A stretch of DNA of 64,000 bases from Pelargonium cotyledonis (taxonomy: Eukaryota > Streptophyta > Magnoliopsida > Geraniales > Geraniaceae), in NCBI GenBank assembly GCA_036897625.1, contig JAYMTA010000003.1:124001-188000 (forward strand), written 5' to 3'. The position numbers and the translations under genes are program-made. The stretch's first letter is position 1. The number at the start of each line of letters is the position of its first letter. Positions 1-11,835 of this stretch are shown here, piece after piece. The notes below the pieces were generated by a model that had not been told where the DNA came from, made no database searches, and saw only the letters and a list, made by a program, of their open reading frames with translations.

Positions 1-194
1 GTAAGTGCCCCTTGCTGATTATTCTTGCCTGACGTATAAAATAAAAGGATTTAATTTGTATCTTATTGAAAAGAGTTTGTTACTCTTACTCCTTAACTTA
101 ACGGAGCTCCTTTGTAGTTTCGAAATCTAAGGTTGACTTATCCTACTTGATTGTGGGGTATTCTCTATAGAGTAAAAACCTATAAACTTTTTTC

Positions 195-252
195 TTATTG
201 TGAGAAATTCGAACTCTCTACTGTAAACTTAAAAGGTATTGTTATCCCATAA
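195..252 (-). tRNA. D-armless tRNA-Lys(TTT)-like locus
   Basis: Read on the minus strand, this 58-nt segment gives a compact tRNA-like fold. The T arm is perfect (GAGAG, loop TTCGAAT, TTCTC). The anticodon loop is the canonical Lys loop CTTTTAA with U33 in place. The anticodon stem is weak (AATAC/GTTTA, 3 of 5 pairs). The acceptor ends TTATGGG and ACAATAA pair at 5 of 7 positions. Only five bases (ATAAC) lie between acceptor and anticodon stems, so no D arm exists. D-armless tRNAs are known in some animal mitochondria. Here the locus could equally be a decayed or chance tRNA-like sequence. Flanks hold no other gene. Confidence 0.3.
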
Positions 253-1705
253 AATATCCAGGTTAAAACACCTTTAGAAAATATTAGGAATTTTAAAATC
301 CAGAATTTATAGCATGTTACCTTGGAATTACTATGAAGTCTTTCTTCTTTCTTTTTCTAGCCCAGAGCTTCATACTCGATATCTCTATGAGAATCCTTTT
401 TAGTAAGTGTGCTTTCGAAAGATCGTATACTAAAAAACTTTGAAGTTGGTTTATAAGGAGAGCTTTCTAATTTAGTAGTAATACCTTATGACGGGAACCC
501 GTGTGTTAGTATATTATTGGGGTACCCGTTGGTTAAGGACACTGAATTTGATTCATGAGTAAAAAGAAATTGATGATTGAGAAGGAGATACAATAGCACT
601 TACCTTTCTTAGTAGAATCCCAATGCTATAACAAAGATTTTCTTCTTTTTTACTTACTTTCCAAAAAGTGCCCAAATTGTAATAATAGATTTCTTAAATG
701 TGCTACAAGTTTCTCAAAAAAGGAGTACACTTCGACGAAGTATCCCGTGTCATTGACTTTTGTATTTCTAGAATAAGGAATTCCCTGAAAAGTCTTTAAC
801 ACAAATCCCTGGTTGAGTAAATTAAAGGCATTTCTTTAGTACAAATCAAAAAAGAACCCTGCTTTTCGTACCTTACTTCAAAGTTTCTTTTACTTGCAAG
901 TATGAACAATGCCTCACTTTACGGATTTTCTAAAATACATGGGTGTTTCTTGGCTATTAAGTCTTTTATTTGAGATTTTTTATAATGATTTATCCCCTCT
1001 ACGCTGCTAACTATTACTACTAACGTATTGTACTAGAAATTACTTATGATTACTTTTAGAAAAACGACACCCTACTCATATGGATGTAAATAAACTCCAA
1101 AAACCTTCCTTCCTATTAAAACCTTATTAAATTGAAGTGAATCCTTTACCTTAATCTTAGAAAACTTTAAAAATATTTATCGAAATTAGACCACATTTCT
1201 ATCCAGAATCCTCCAGAAAAACAAACTCGCCATTATTCTTAGTGTTTTTTCACAGAACCGCCCGTCTACAAAGTAATGGGTCTTACATATGAGCTATTAA
1301 AAAGGATCTTTTTAGCTTAATAACAGGGGGTAAGGGTATCCGCGGAAGTTTTCCTCTAAAAAAGGGCAGGGAGCCTAATAAATACTTGAAGTTTTCGGCT
1401 TTAGAATAGAACAGTTGCAGATAAGTTTCTTACAAAGGTAAACCATACTACATTACCCCGCATTTTAGGATCCTAAAGACCATGCAATCCTTTTAGACCA
1501 ATTATCCTCGCAAGCTCCACGCGAGTTCCTTTTACAGAGGAAAAGCATAAAGGGTTATACTTAAAAAAGTGATTGGACAGCAACGGTATTGTATTGGACT
1601 CACAAGACTTCGAACTCATGCTTACTAAAGATCCCTACTTCTATTTTCCCTAAGAAAAATGAGTACTTGCTCATTAAGTACCTTAAACGCCTAGAAATAC
1701 CTTGT
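253..1705. other. gene-free spacer
   Basis: No ORF, tRNA-like box pair or long repeat was seen. A small interrupted palindrome, CTTCGACGAAG, sits at 730-740. A short string resembling the 3' part of small-subunit rRNA occurs near 1256, but its surroundings do not support rRNA. Confidence 0.5.
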
Positions 1706-1750
1706 TTCATATGCCTACTAACCTAACATCTTAGCTGTCTTGATAATCTC
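1706..1750 (+). repeat. dispersed repeat, copy 1 (partner 47420-47479)
   Basis: This segment matches 47420-47479 on the same strand. Shared blocks in order are TTCATATGCC, then ACCTAAC-TCT-AGCTGT, then CTTGATAA. The second copy carries small insertions between blocks, including ACCTGT before CTTGATAA. Colinear blocks interrupted by short indels suggest an old duplication. It opens a pyrimidine-rich stretch that continues to about 1930. No function is evident. Confidence 0.45.
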
Positions 1751-3102
1751 TGCAGCTTTTCTGTAATACCCATTTTTTATTAATGCCTATACTTATTTGC
1801 TTCGTCTTTAGAGCTCCACTTTATCTTACTCATACCTGTACTTGCTTTCTGGATACCTTTTCAGTCTTCATAGCTAACCCAGCTTTCTTATCTTAAAAGC
1901 TTTACTCTTCGCTAATTTATTCTTTATAGTTGAGGGTAATAGCTCCATAAACTAGTGAGTCAGAAGTCCTCAGCTAAGTTAGATTTTAGTTGTATACCCC
2001 AGTACACTATGTAAGCGATTTATTACATATGAGTACCCCTTTTGCCTCAGTATAAAATATACTGTTTGAGTCGTCGAAAAGAGAGTTTCACAGTAAAAGA
2101 CCTCGGTTTATGAGTCCCTGTTATTAGTCTTGAAAGCCTGACTCTGACTTGGCTTTTTTGTAGCTTTTCCATACCTTGTTTAATCTTAACAGATTCCCTT
2201 GTTTCTTCTTGATACTTATACCTATCCTCTAAATAAACAGAAATTTGGATACCCTTTTGATCAAAGCGTTTCCAGAGCGACGGAATACCTGTTCGTTACG
2301 CAGCAGAGGTTCCTGCTTGGTGAGGCTTAAATCCTATAACCTAAGAAAAGGAGACTCCTTTGCCTTTGAGAGTCCTGTATTCTGTAAAACTTATTAAAGG
2401 GATAATTCGTAAGATAGTAAAACCCCGACAGAGAAACCCTGGCAAAACCTTCTTTTTTTTTTTGAAACTAACCTAACAACAATACCGCTTGCCTTAAAAG
2501 AAATAGAATATCCTACCGTTGAAGATTTTCTTCCTTTTCTTTACTAGATGTCCTTATTATCGGGAATTGGAAACCTGAAAGCTCCTGTATTTATGCTATT
2601 CCCTTTTCCCAAAATCGACACAAGAAACTTTTTGGAGGCTTATGCCATCAAGAAGCGTACTAGGTATTAAATTCCTGCTATTAATAATTTACAAAAAGGA
2701 TCTAGGATACTCCTCTATCTTTCCTTAGAACTAAGCTTCCTAAAAAAATGGAACAAACTTCTTGCTTTCTCTAACACTAACTTATCTCAATTTCTTAAAG
2801 GGCAATTTAACTCTAAACGGGCAAGCTTCAGCTTGGACAAAGAATTTTCAAACGGATTCCCGGCTAGGACTTAGTACAGGAGTTCTGTAAGCCGGCTTAA
2901 TTCAAAGAGACCTTTCCCTCCTTTTCGGGAAGTTTCCTTTACCTTTAGTGTTGGTAAGTAAGGGAGTCCCGGTCTAGAGTTTTCATTATCCATTTCGTTT
3001 TCTAATTCAGGGATCCGGGGGGTATCATAAATTAAGGGGTTTTCCAAGGGAATTTCTCTTTTTCAACAGGGAATATCACTCAAGAAATTACTTTCCTATG
3101 GG
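1751..3102. other. gene-free spacer, pyrimidine-rich at its start
   Basis: The first 180 bases are strongly C+T-rich on the top strand. A run of eleven T lies at 2453-2463. No ORF, RNA gene or long repeat was recognised. Confidence 0.5.
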
Positions 3103-3122
3103 CCAGTTAAATATTTAACTGG
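3103..3122. repeat. perfect 20-bp palindrome with nearby T run
   Basis: Ten bases (CCAGTTAAAT) are followed at once by their reverse complement, and GAGTTTTTTG follows. A stem-plus-T arrangement resembles a factor-independent terminator, but a palindrome without loop bases would need to open its centre to form a hairpin, and there is no gene upstream to terminate. It may instead be a short palindromic element of the kind scattered in organelle spacers. Confidence 0.45.
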
Positions 3123-4311
3123 GAGTTTTTTGTTCCTTAAACCGCAATTATTAGCTTTTTTCTGTCTTTTCTGGAGCAGTTAGAAGATGTTTACTCTTGA
3201 GAAGTTTTATTTGTCCAAGTAATCCCTATCTTAAAAAACATATTTTATCAGTTCAGGATTTTGATAAACAAGGTTTTAGAAAGTAGTAAAGTAATTTCAA
3301 TAAAAGAGAAAGTTCGAGAAGTCAAAGTATGTTGTATACTCAGCAGTTCCTGGTTTTTCCTATATCTTTTCCATGAAATTGTATGGATGTTCCCATTTAA
3401 ATAAGTAAGTAGTTTTATGAATATTTTCTGGTTAGTGCTTTTTAGGAAATCTAGTTTTATTTTAAAGAGGTACTTTAAATCCAGGCATTCTTGGATAAAA
3501 GGATCCTGTTAAGTAGGGCTCTGTTTGTTAAAAGCTAGGTCGGCGTAAGGCCGTTAAGAAGTTTTGCTTAAGTATTAAGTATAGTTATTTTTATAATAAA
3601 AGGAGTTTAAAATTTTGCAAGTTTCCTTGTAACTCGGGTGCTAACGTACTAAATACGAAGATTAATTCTTGTAAAGTAAATAGGAGTCCTTCTTAACTCC
3701 AAGGGTTTCGGTTCAGTATCTTCCTGTTGCTAAAGTACAGAAATAAAGAAGCGAAGAACTGTAATAGATTGCCTATATCCGAGCTCTAGTTTTACTAAGA
3801 AATGAGATTAGAAGCATTTATTATTATAACAATTTAAGAAGGAAGCCCTCTTTCAGTGGGGGTAGTCCTAGCGTTCTGCCTTTGTATATCATGGAACAAA
3901 GTTAACTAGAAATGACTTGTTTTAGAGACCTGCTGCAACGCTTTTGCAAGGTATTTAAGAAGGTACAAAAAAAATGATATAGTACAAAGATTCTAAAGTT
4001 TCTACGCTTATGGTGCTAGTTAGAGAGTTCCATATTTTATAGGGTTAAAGGAGATCAGAAACACCGCGCCTAGTATATAAATGCGAGTTATTCTTTGGTT
4101 TTCTTTGCTTACATCGGTTTCTTTCTTTAGAGGACTAACCTTGTGTCTGGCCTATGTTAACGCTTTTTATAATTTTATAAGCGGGTTCCTACATATAGCA
4201 GAACTTCTTCTTTGAAAAAGGCAAATACCAATTTCATATATATAAGTTTTATTTACTCTTTTAGTGATTTTCTTATTCATAGAAAGACCTTGAGTATTAC
4301 TTTTTCCTGAA
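3123..4311. other. gene-free spacer
   Basis: Nothing was recognised apart from the AGGANTCCT-like words that recur throughout the window. Confidence 0.5.
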
Positions 4312-4367
4312 GGATAACGCGATTCGAACTACTAACTTAAATATCTTAAGTCCTTTACCCTTCATCC
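4312..4367 (-). tRNA. truncated tRNA-like locus
   Basis: On the minus strand GGATGAA and GTTATCC pair at 6 of 7 positions (one G-U) as acceptor ends. The centre holds a perfect anticodon-type stem (ACTTA/TAAGT) with a 7-nt loop AGATATT that lacks U33; one more pair can form inside it. Only nine bases lie 5' of that stem, so a normal D arm is absent. GTTCGAAT stands where the T loop should be, but the T stem does not pair. At 56 nt it is far shorter than the usual ~73. It is either a reduced tRNA, a decayed one, or a tRNA-like hairpin. Confidence 0.3.
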
Positions 4368-7300
4368 ATTTGTTTGATAAATTCTTTTTTGTTTTGCACA
4401 AAACAAGGTAGAATTCGCGTTATGTGAGACAGGGGTATTTAACCTATATCCACTTTTATCTTTTTGGGGTTTACCTTATTGAATTGACTTAGTGCTTTAT
4501 CCTTATATTCAGGTATTTTCCCATGAGCGCTTTTCCTTAGGCAAGGGGTTGCCGTTGTAGATTTTCTTAGCTAGTGAAGCGTGACTAGACTTTGACTTGA
4601 TTGCCTTAAGTATCATTAGATTTGTGATTTAGGTATTCTAAGTTTAAGTTTAGAAGGGTTCAAAATTGATATAACTAAAAATGGAGTGTAAATAATTTCT
4701 AGGTTTTAGGAGAAAAATAGGCTAAAAACCTTCGTTTCATCTTAATTCTCGTAAACCGGACTTTAACCATAGTCGATCGTTCTATTTCCACTTTGAGTAC
4801 TCTGTTAAGTTTATAAATTCTGTGATTTCTTTATTTATCCAGTATGACGAAAAGAGTTATAAAAGCAACAAATGCAATAAGGTCATTGGCTTTTTCAGTA
4901 TGTAAAAAGTAGACTATAACCCCTTAATGTCTTCTGTTTTTCGATTTGTCCTAACCATCCTTTTTTGATCTATCAACTTTAATTGAACCTATTATATATA
5001 GTGTGTGTGTAATTAAGCAACCCAATATCCTTTTTGAGATTTTATACGTATTCTTTACTGAAATCCTATAGTCTATCTATACACCGAGAAGTAGTTCTTG
5101 TGGTCAGTGTTTGGGCTCTTTTACACCGATTGTAGTGGGATCTTTTTCGAAGAGGAGCACGCGTTTCTTGTAGTACTCGTATCTCTTAGGATTGGAAAGT
5201 CTGTAGAACTGAGGCTAAAGAGTATTCTCATACTTGGAAATTAAGTAATAAGGCAATACATGTCAGGGAAAGCCTATGGTAAGAGACCTAACAAATGGCA
5301 TTTGGACTAAAGGAATCCTCGTAAAAAGTCTTAGGAATAGTTGCAGGATTCTAAGTAAGTAGGCAGTCACATAAAGTTTATAGTAAGTCTTTTTCTTCAG
5401 TTCGGGATCTAATGGAATATAGGGAAGCCATTACTTCTTTCAGGAATTCTCCTAGAAACTTATTCTCAGTTTAAACAGGAATTATCTAAGTAGGGAAGTA
5501 GACTATCTATAATAAATAGATTTGGAGGTTTTAAGAATAACCAAGTTGGGATCCCGTTTCTCTTTTATGTACTAAGAATTTCTCTATAAAGCTAAAACGA
5601 TCTGATATGACTTATGAGTAATTAATTGCAGCTGAGAAGGAATAGGAGACATCCTGGGGTAAGAGGTTTACCGTATACAAAGGAAGATTTTTGCTAATTT
5701 GTTAATTAATTGATGAATATGGGCTTCTTCGTTACTTACTTTATTTAAAGAGAATCCTACTTAAACCAAGCAATGAGGTAAGGTTTATACAGAACCTAAT
5801 CTCAGAATATCCTCGTCACTATTATCTTCGTAGGTAACTTAGGAATCTTATAGGAAACTATAGGCTATAAACACAAGAGCTTGCGGTAAAACAAAGTATT
5901 ACGGCAGGATTTGAATCTAGGAAATACTGCTGAAAGTAAGCTTAGAAAAGACACGTGTCCCTATAATGCATATGTTGCTTAAACAGCGATCGCGTTTAGG
6001 AATTGCATAGAAAAGGCTACTAGTAAAGAACTAAAAAGAAAAAGGTTAACTCTAGAATAAAAGCGGGGCTCAAGAGGGTTTCTTTTCTTTTTATTAACGA
6101 ATTCTGTAAGCGAAGTAGAGAGATTCTGTCAGTTTATTACTTTGTTATAATCTTGTCAACTAAAGGATACACTTATGTAGTAAGTAGTGTGTCATCCCAA
6201 GGAATCCCTTAGAATAGATTGATGATTTACTATAAACCTCTTTACGGAAGAGTTATTTACAAGTGTGTCTATCCTAGAAGGGAAGCCCAGGTATATCGGT
6301 TATGCTAAATCAAGTTTTATATCAAAAAAGTAAGAGTAAGGGGACTCTTAGTAAACGGTATTCGGGTTAAGGGCATCCGAAAGCTCAGGAAATCCGGTTA
6401 CTAAATGAGTTGTTGGGATAGGTACTTTGTGAATGCGTCGTAGTTGTTAAGTTTTATTTATAGGAAATTCTGAGACCTCAAAGATTTAAGACTATACTTA
6501 AAAAAGTTTGTCTAAGCGAGTAGTCGTGAGCAACGGGATGTATTGAAGCTAAATAGTTAATAAAAGCAGTTAAGGTAGCACTACACAAGAAGTCCTTTTT
6601 ATTAGGAGAATAAGGGATCCCAAATAAATCGGAATTTAAAGAGTTTTCTCTAAAAAGGATGTCTATCAAACTTTAGTAAACAGGTTTCTATAATACATTT
6701 GTCTGTACCTGAAATTTCTAAATTACGGCACGTTAAAAAAAGTGACTCTTTAAAGTTTACTCTTTACCTAAATCCTAATTACAAAGTGCCGAATATGGGG
6801 TGTTTTCGAAATTCTGAAGTAATGCCAATCAAAACTCTGCTGGGTATAGTTGAAAGGTTCCTGAGATAGGGGCTCTTACTTTTCACAATTTCATGTATTC
6901 CCGTCCATCAAAGAATTTATCCTTAATACTGAAGAAAAACTCTGTGCTTGGAGGAAGTGCTAGTTTTCCTAGGTACACGCTTTTCTCTTGTCCAAGTTGT
7001 TAAGGCATTTTAAATTTAGCTAGCAAAGTGGGCATTCCCTGCTGTTTCTTTAACTTAGATCGTTAGAATCGGATTTTTCAGCTGTGGATCTAAGCGATGG
7101 GGTTTAGAAAAGCGTATGAGATATGTAAAGTTCCGGTTTAAATACTCAATCTTGGCTACTAAGTGGGTCCCTATTGTTTCAAGTCTTGACTTTAATAGTT
7201 TAGGGGAAACTTCCTATAAAATAGTTCAGACCAGAGTTAAACCTGGACCCACTATTGTAGAAAGAATTCTCATTGCTAGCTACACGCCCTTAAAGTGGCC

Positions 7301-8631
7301 CTATAAACACGAAAATAAAGGAAAGAATACTCTAATAAAATCTCTATACTCATGCATGTCTAGTGTTTAGAAGTGTAAGAAATCGCAATCTTATAGGGGA
7401 AAAAGACTCCTTTAACATATTTAGGCAACTCCCGCCCGAGATAGACTCCTGAAAGCAAGCAAGAAGTAAGGGATAGAGATTCAGAAAGCTACCAAGAGTA
7501 TGAAAACAAGGTTACAAGTGAGAAAGCTTCGAAGAGTTTTTTACTAAGAAAGGGTAGCTAGTAAGCCGATTTATTAAGTTTCTTTTTATTGTACCTTTTC
7601 CATATTCTATTTATTTCTTATAGATTCCTCCTATTAACAACAGAGCTATGGTATCCTTAAAATTACAAATAATAAGATTTCATTAAAAGAATACACTGAG
7701 CGAATTTTTTTTTATGTAATGGGCCCCAGCTCCACACCTTGTTCTGACTGTCCCTGTGGATAATCCTTTGACTTTTAACTAAGTTTCGTCTAGCATATAA
7801 TTATAATACTAAATCAAAAAGCTTATTGGGTCTCGGAACGTAAGAAAACCCGTTTATATTTGAATTTGAGCTCAAGATAAAAATAAAGGAAATCTTTCAC
7901 AGTTATTAGGAAGACTTTATATATCCCTTTATCCACTGTAAAATTCCCACAAACTGAGCATAAGAAGTTAAGATTTTATGCCCTTTGGACAAGTATGGAT
8001 GTAAAAAAATTAAGTAGAGGTTCCGGCCATGTCATATTTTATAGCATTACTTGAAAAAGAAAAGACTGCATTTAACTCCAAAAGAAAGCACTTCGAGATA
8101 CCCGGTATAATTATAATGCCATTAGTTTTGTGCACTTGCGCTTAAAATAGAGTTTATACTGAAATAGTTTGTTCCTTGGTCCCTGACTTTGGCTGTGGGA
8201 GACCCTTTTTGAAAGGAAAAACTTATAGAAATTCTCATTATAGTAGCACTTGACGGGTATTGACTAAGATTTTTGAGGATTACAGTATTTAGAACTCCTG
8301 TGTTGTGTAGAAAGAAAGGTCTCTAATACATAATGGAAACGAAAGCCCAAAGCCGGAAATCTACTAATCTATATTTCTTTATTTTAGGTTTAAGATATAA
8401 AATTATATCAGCAAGTATGAAATTTAGACTATATTCTAAAAGCGGAAACTCTGAATGAGTCTTGAATAGATTTGAAGTATATTACTTGAAAAGTACTCTT
8501 TAAACAAGTTGGGCAGATATCCGTGTAACACCTAATATTAGGAAAAAACTTCTAATACTGTTTTAGATTCAGACAAGAGATAAGGTTTAGTTATAGTACA
8601 GCATCCTCGCAGTTATTATAACATCTTTCCT
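4368..8631. other. gene-free spacer
   Basis: The largest ORF-free looking block of the first 10 kb. It holds a (GT)5 run at 5001-5010, a purine-rich patch at about 7440-7560 and a T9 run near 7707. An 84-codon frame at 7116-7370 (+) is within chance length and resembles no family I know. Confidence 0.5.
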
Positions 8632-8704
8632 GGGTCTAGCAGGGCTTGAACCTGCGGGCGCTCGGTTAATCTGACAATGCTATACCAAACCGAGCTATAC
8701 ACCC
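8632..8704 (-). tRNA. best-formed tRNA-like gene; identity unclear
   Basis: This locus is exactly 73 nt. The acceptor stem GGGTGTA/TAGACCC pairs at 6 of 7 positions. U8-A9 follow. The D stem GCTC/TAGC pairs at 3 of 4, and the D loop holds the usual TTTGGTA. The T arm is perfect (GCAGG, loop TTCAAGC, CCTGC). The anticodon arm fails: TTGTC and CCGAG hardly pair, and the loop AGATTAA has no U33. The 3' anticodon strand instead complements the D region (GCTCGGTT with AACCGAGC, eight pairs), so an alternative fold exists. It could be a recent tRNA pseudogene or an atypical functional tRNA. No anticodon can be assigned safely. Confidence 0.45.
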
Positions 8705-9318
8705 TGAAATCAAAGGGTTTCCTTGAGGTCTCTTGTATAAAATAAAGTAGGATCTCTTATAATTGTATCTCTAGTTACGGCGCAGAAAGACAAAGTAATT
8801 CTAAGCTGGAAATCTTACAAAATAGGAGCCATCCTGACTTCCAAAACTTGAGAGTAGACTTTTTAGGGCCTACTTTCAGACACTTTTTTAGTTATTACCT
8901 TAAATTCAGCAGTAGGAGAACCCGGGATTAACTACCAGGTCTAAAAGGGAATAATATAAATATAGAATTATTAGCTAAAATTCCTGAAGAATGTATCCCT
9001 TTCTATTAAAGGATTCTGGGAGTTACTCCTACTACTTGTTTTGATAGCGGGTTTGCTAAAAAATGTTTCTACTTTTTTACAAATAAAACACTAACGAATT
9101 CAATTTTTTAGTTTGACTCTTTACTTTTGGTTATAAATAAAAAAACCCTTTTTTAGTTTACTGCGAGGAAATTAAAACTTACTGCTTCGGTGAGTTGTAT
9201 GTAAAGTAAAGGTAATCAAAACAGAGTATAAACGAATACCTATAAATATTATTTAATACTTTATTTTCTACAGAAATATAAGAATCTAGTCAGTTATACT
9301 CGCTTTTCCTAATTCTCC

Positions 9319-9391
9319 TCTGTCAATAGGACTTGAACCATGTACAAGATAGAAGTTTGTCATGGTGTTCTACCGAGAAAAAATCCTTGAA
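9319..9391 (-). pseudogene. degenerate tRNA-like locus
   Basis: The minus strand carries GGTAGAAC (D box) and GGTTCAAGTCC (T box) 35 nt apart, the spacing of a real tRNA. Neither the acceptor ends nor the T stem pair, and the inferred anticodon loop ACAAACT lacks U33. CCATG near the D side complements CATGG at the T side, an alternative pairing. Loop boxes are kept and stems are lost. Most likely a tRNA relic, or an A-box/B-box element. Confidence 0.3.
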
Positions 9392-9554
9392 ACCGTAAGA
9401 GATTCGTTTAGTAAGGAGTTTTCGGTAAATAAAGTGAATTTTCACTGAATAGTTATAAAGGGATTCAGCTGCAGAAGACTCAGAAAGGGATAGCTCTTAA
9501 GAGGTTAGCTGTGGATAAGAAAACTGTGAATAAGCTGTTGGTGTCACAGTGTAA

Positions 9555-9613
9555 GGTTGACTATCCTGCCTTACTTTTTGGGGTACCCTTCAGTCGGGAA
9601 TAAGGACTTACCT
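9555..9613 (-). repeat. dispersed repeat, inverted copy of 21341-21398
   Basis: The reverse complement of this segment aligns with 21341-21398. The two share the exact 17-mer CCCGACTGAAGGGTACC (here 9582-9598 in reverse complement). Flanking similarity extends on both sides with small differences. A third, more diverged relative lies at 45492-45547. Seventeen matched bases inside a longer similarity are unlikely by chance in a window of this size. Confidence 0.6.
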
Positions 9614-11120
9614 CTGTACTTATAAGGCTCTATCTAAGAACAAAGAACAAGAGGTATTATCCCTTAAACGACTTACCAGAACTCCTAATACTACATGTCT
9701 ATTAGGAAACTCTTACCTACTATCTATAGGGTTCTATGGAAGATATTATATAGGAAGCTCTCTCTATTATAGTATACGACTTGAGCTCATGGATTGGCAC
9801 TCTTAAAAAGTAAGACGCTGTTTTAATGAATGAATATGTATTCCTTATTTATTTAACATTTCTAGGAGTCTTTTTCACCGATGTTATTAAGGAAAATTTG
9901 TAAAAGTTACTTATTTTTAGGGTCCTGCTCTTTAAGCAATAGTTTAAGATACCCCCCTTTTCTTACTTAGGGATTTACCTTATGTCAGTTTCATTTCATA
10001 GGAGTTCTCAAAGGGATTTTACTAGTACGAAAGTCTTTGTCTTCCAGATCCCGTGCCAATAAAGTCTTAACTTGGTAAGAGTTATCCTGCCGAGTTCTAC
10101 CTTGTATATTTTGTGGTTATGCCTTATGGGTTCCCCTAGAAATCTTGTACCGACACTTGTATAGTTTATTCCCGGGTCAAACAACAAAACTAAGAGTCCT
10201 AACCTTCAAGCCCTAGCACCAAATTAGAGTGATACAAGGTTTTACCTCAAATGTAATAAGTCTTGCACAATTTGGGGGCCTTCTTAACTAAACTCTTATT
10301 TAAGCTCAAGGACATTTTGTATGGGAGAAATCTAACTAGTGTTTCGAGCCTGTAATAAGGATATTCTTTTAGTTATGGGTTAACTTTTTACCCGAATAGG
10401 CTCTAATTTGAAAGTAATTAAAAACCAACTTATAATTTTCGATCCTTATTCAAAGGATTCAGTTTAAGACTAGACTTAAGTAGGATTTTTAGTATAAAAA
10501 GGTGGAAGTCCCGAAAGAATTTTTTATTTTATCTAAGAAAGATAAAGGGGCAAAGTACTTAGATGATAAAATCGAGTAAGCAAAGTATATTATGTAAATG
10601 TACGAGCATTAGTATTTGTTCTATTCTCTTAGAAAAACCAATAAAAAACAATTAAATCACATACTACAAAAGCATGCTCTCAAAGAAAGCTTTAGGCCAA
10701 ATTAAAAAAGTGTTACCCCCTTAATATACATAATAAACTTTCGTTTTAGATTAGAATCCAGAATACAAGATTAAATAAAGTCACGAATTGTCTTTTAATA
10801 CTATTTACACAAAAAGTTATGGTAGCTAAATCTCCAATGAAATTTACTCACCGATTTCCCTTAGTCCCAAGCTCCTGCAAGTTAAAGGTTGACCTAATAC
10901 AAAAAGAATTTTGTTGGGAATAAACTTGCCCAGAAAGCGTATTACAAATTTAAGAAAAACCCTTGGAAATCTTTTTTAGGAACATTTTCAACAGATAAAC
11001 TAGACAGAGTCAGGCCCGTTCGTAAGTACTTTTACTGCATATATGGGGTTTGCCTCTATCTTTTTATTTTAGGTCTCAAATGCCTGGTCAGCCTCATTAT
11101 TTAATTAATAGGGCTTCCTA
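9614..11120. other. gene-free spacer
   Basis: No ORF, RNA gene or repeat was recognised here. Confidence 0.5.
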
Positions 11121-11160
11121 TGTTATTATTGGTATACTAGTGTTATTATTGGTATACTAG
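11121..11160. repeat. 20-bp tandem duplication, two exact copies
   Basis: The unit TGTTATTATTGGTATACTAG occurs twice without a gap or mismatch. Exact identity implies a recent slippage or duplication event, or an assembly artefact. No gene overlaps it. Confidence 0.9.
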
Positions 11161-11771
11161 TAACCGCTTAACTTTCCCTTTTACGACCTGACGATTATAA
11201 GAAACAAAAACTAGGTCAATAACACTAACCAACCGCTAGATTCTACTTTAGGTACCTACCCCTATATCTTTACTGATGTAAGCATATTATTAGACAAGTG
11301 CAGCTAGAATGCCGTCCGTGGAAACTAGGGATTTTCTTTACTAAATATTTTATAATTATAAGTAGTAGTAACCCCTTTTATTACTATAAATTATTCTCAC
11401 CGGGTCAGTAATGCAGCCTTGCCTCAACAAGTCTTAGGATTAGGAAAATGCAATTTCTTTATAGGACTCAGACTTAACATTTAGGAGAATAGTCCCATAT
11501 ACAATGAATAATGTAATGAATATTTATTGTTCGAATTTTTTAATTATATGAAAAAGGTATTATAATAGTGAATCCTGTGTTCTTAAGACATTTTTACAAA
11601 TAAAGCCCGAGATGTCCGCAAGAAAAATTCTTTTTAGACCCTTCACCTATAAATTTACTTGTTTATAAAAGGGTTTCCTGTTCATTTTACCAAGATTTAA
11701 TGCGACTGCTTGAGGCTTATATGTCGTAAGTGGTTGCTCTCAGTAAGCAGCGTTAAGATGGTTCTATATAA

Positions 11772-11835
11772 CACCTTTTGTTATAGTTGGTTAGAACAAA
11801 ACCTTAAGTCATTGGTTTAAATCCACAGTATTCCT
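11772..11835 (+). pseudogene. tRNA-like locus with shortened anticodon arm
   Basis: A D-type segment (TAGTTGGTTAGAAC) and a T-type segment (GTCATTGGTTTAAATCC) both look tRNA-like, but they are about ten bases closer together than in a normal tRNA. The missing length falls in the anticodon arm (AAAACCTTAA). Acceptor ends were not found. This looks like a tRNA from which part of the anticodon arm has been deleted. Confidence 0.3.

Noticed and set aside
1250-1275. ACCGCCCGTCTACAAAG, like the 3' end of small-subunit rRNA
   Set aside because: The following 100 bases contain no match to the conserved 3' helix or end motif of SSU rRNA, and no other SSU core motif was found in the window.
5001-5010. 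(GT)5 microsatellite, with another near 27870
   Set aside because: Too short to be more than ordinary low-complexity sequence.
7116-7370. 84-codon plus-strand ORF
   Set aside because: The product is unrecognised, the length is typical of chance, and no context supports it.
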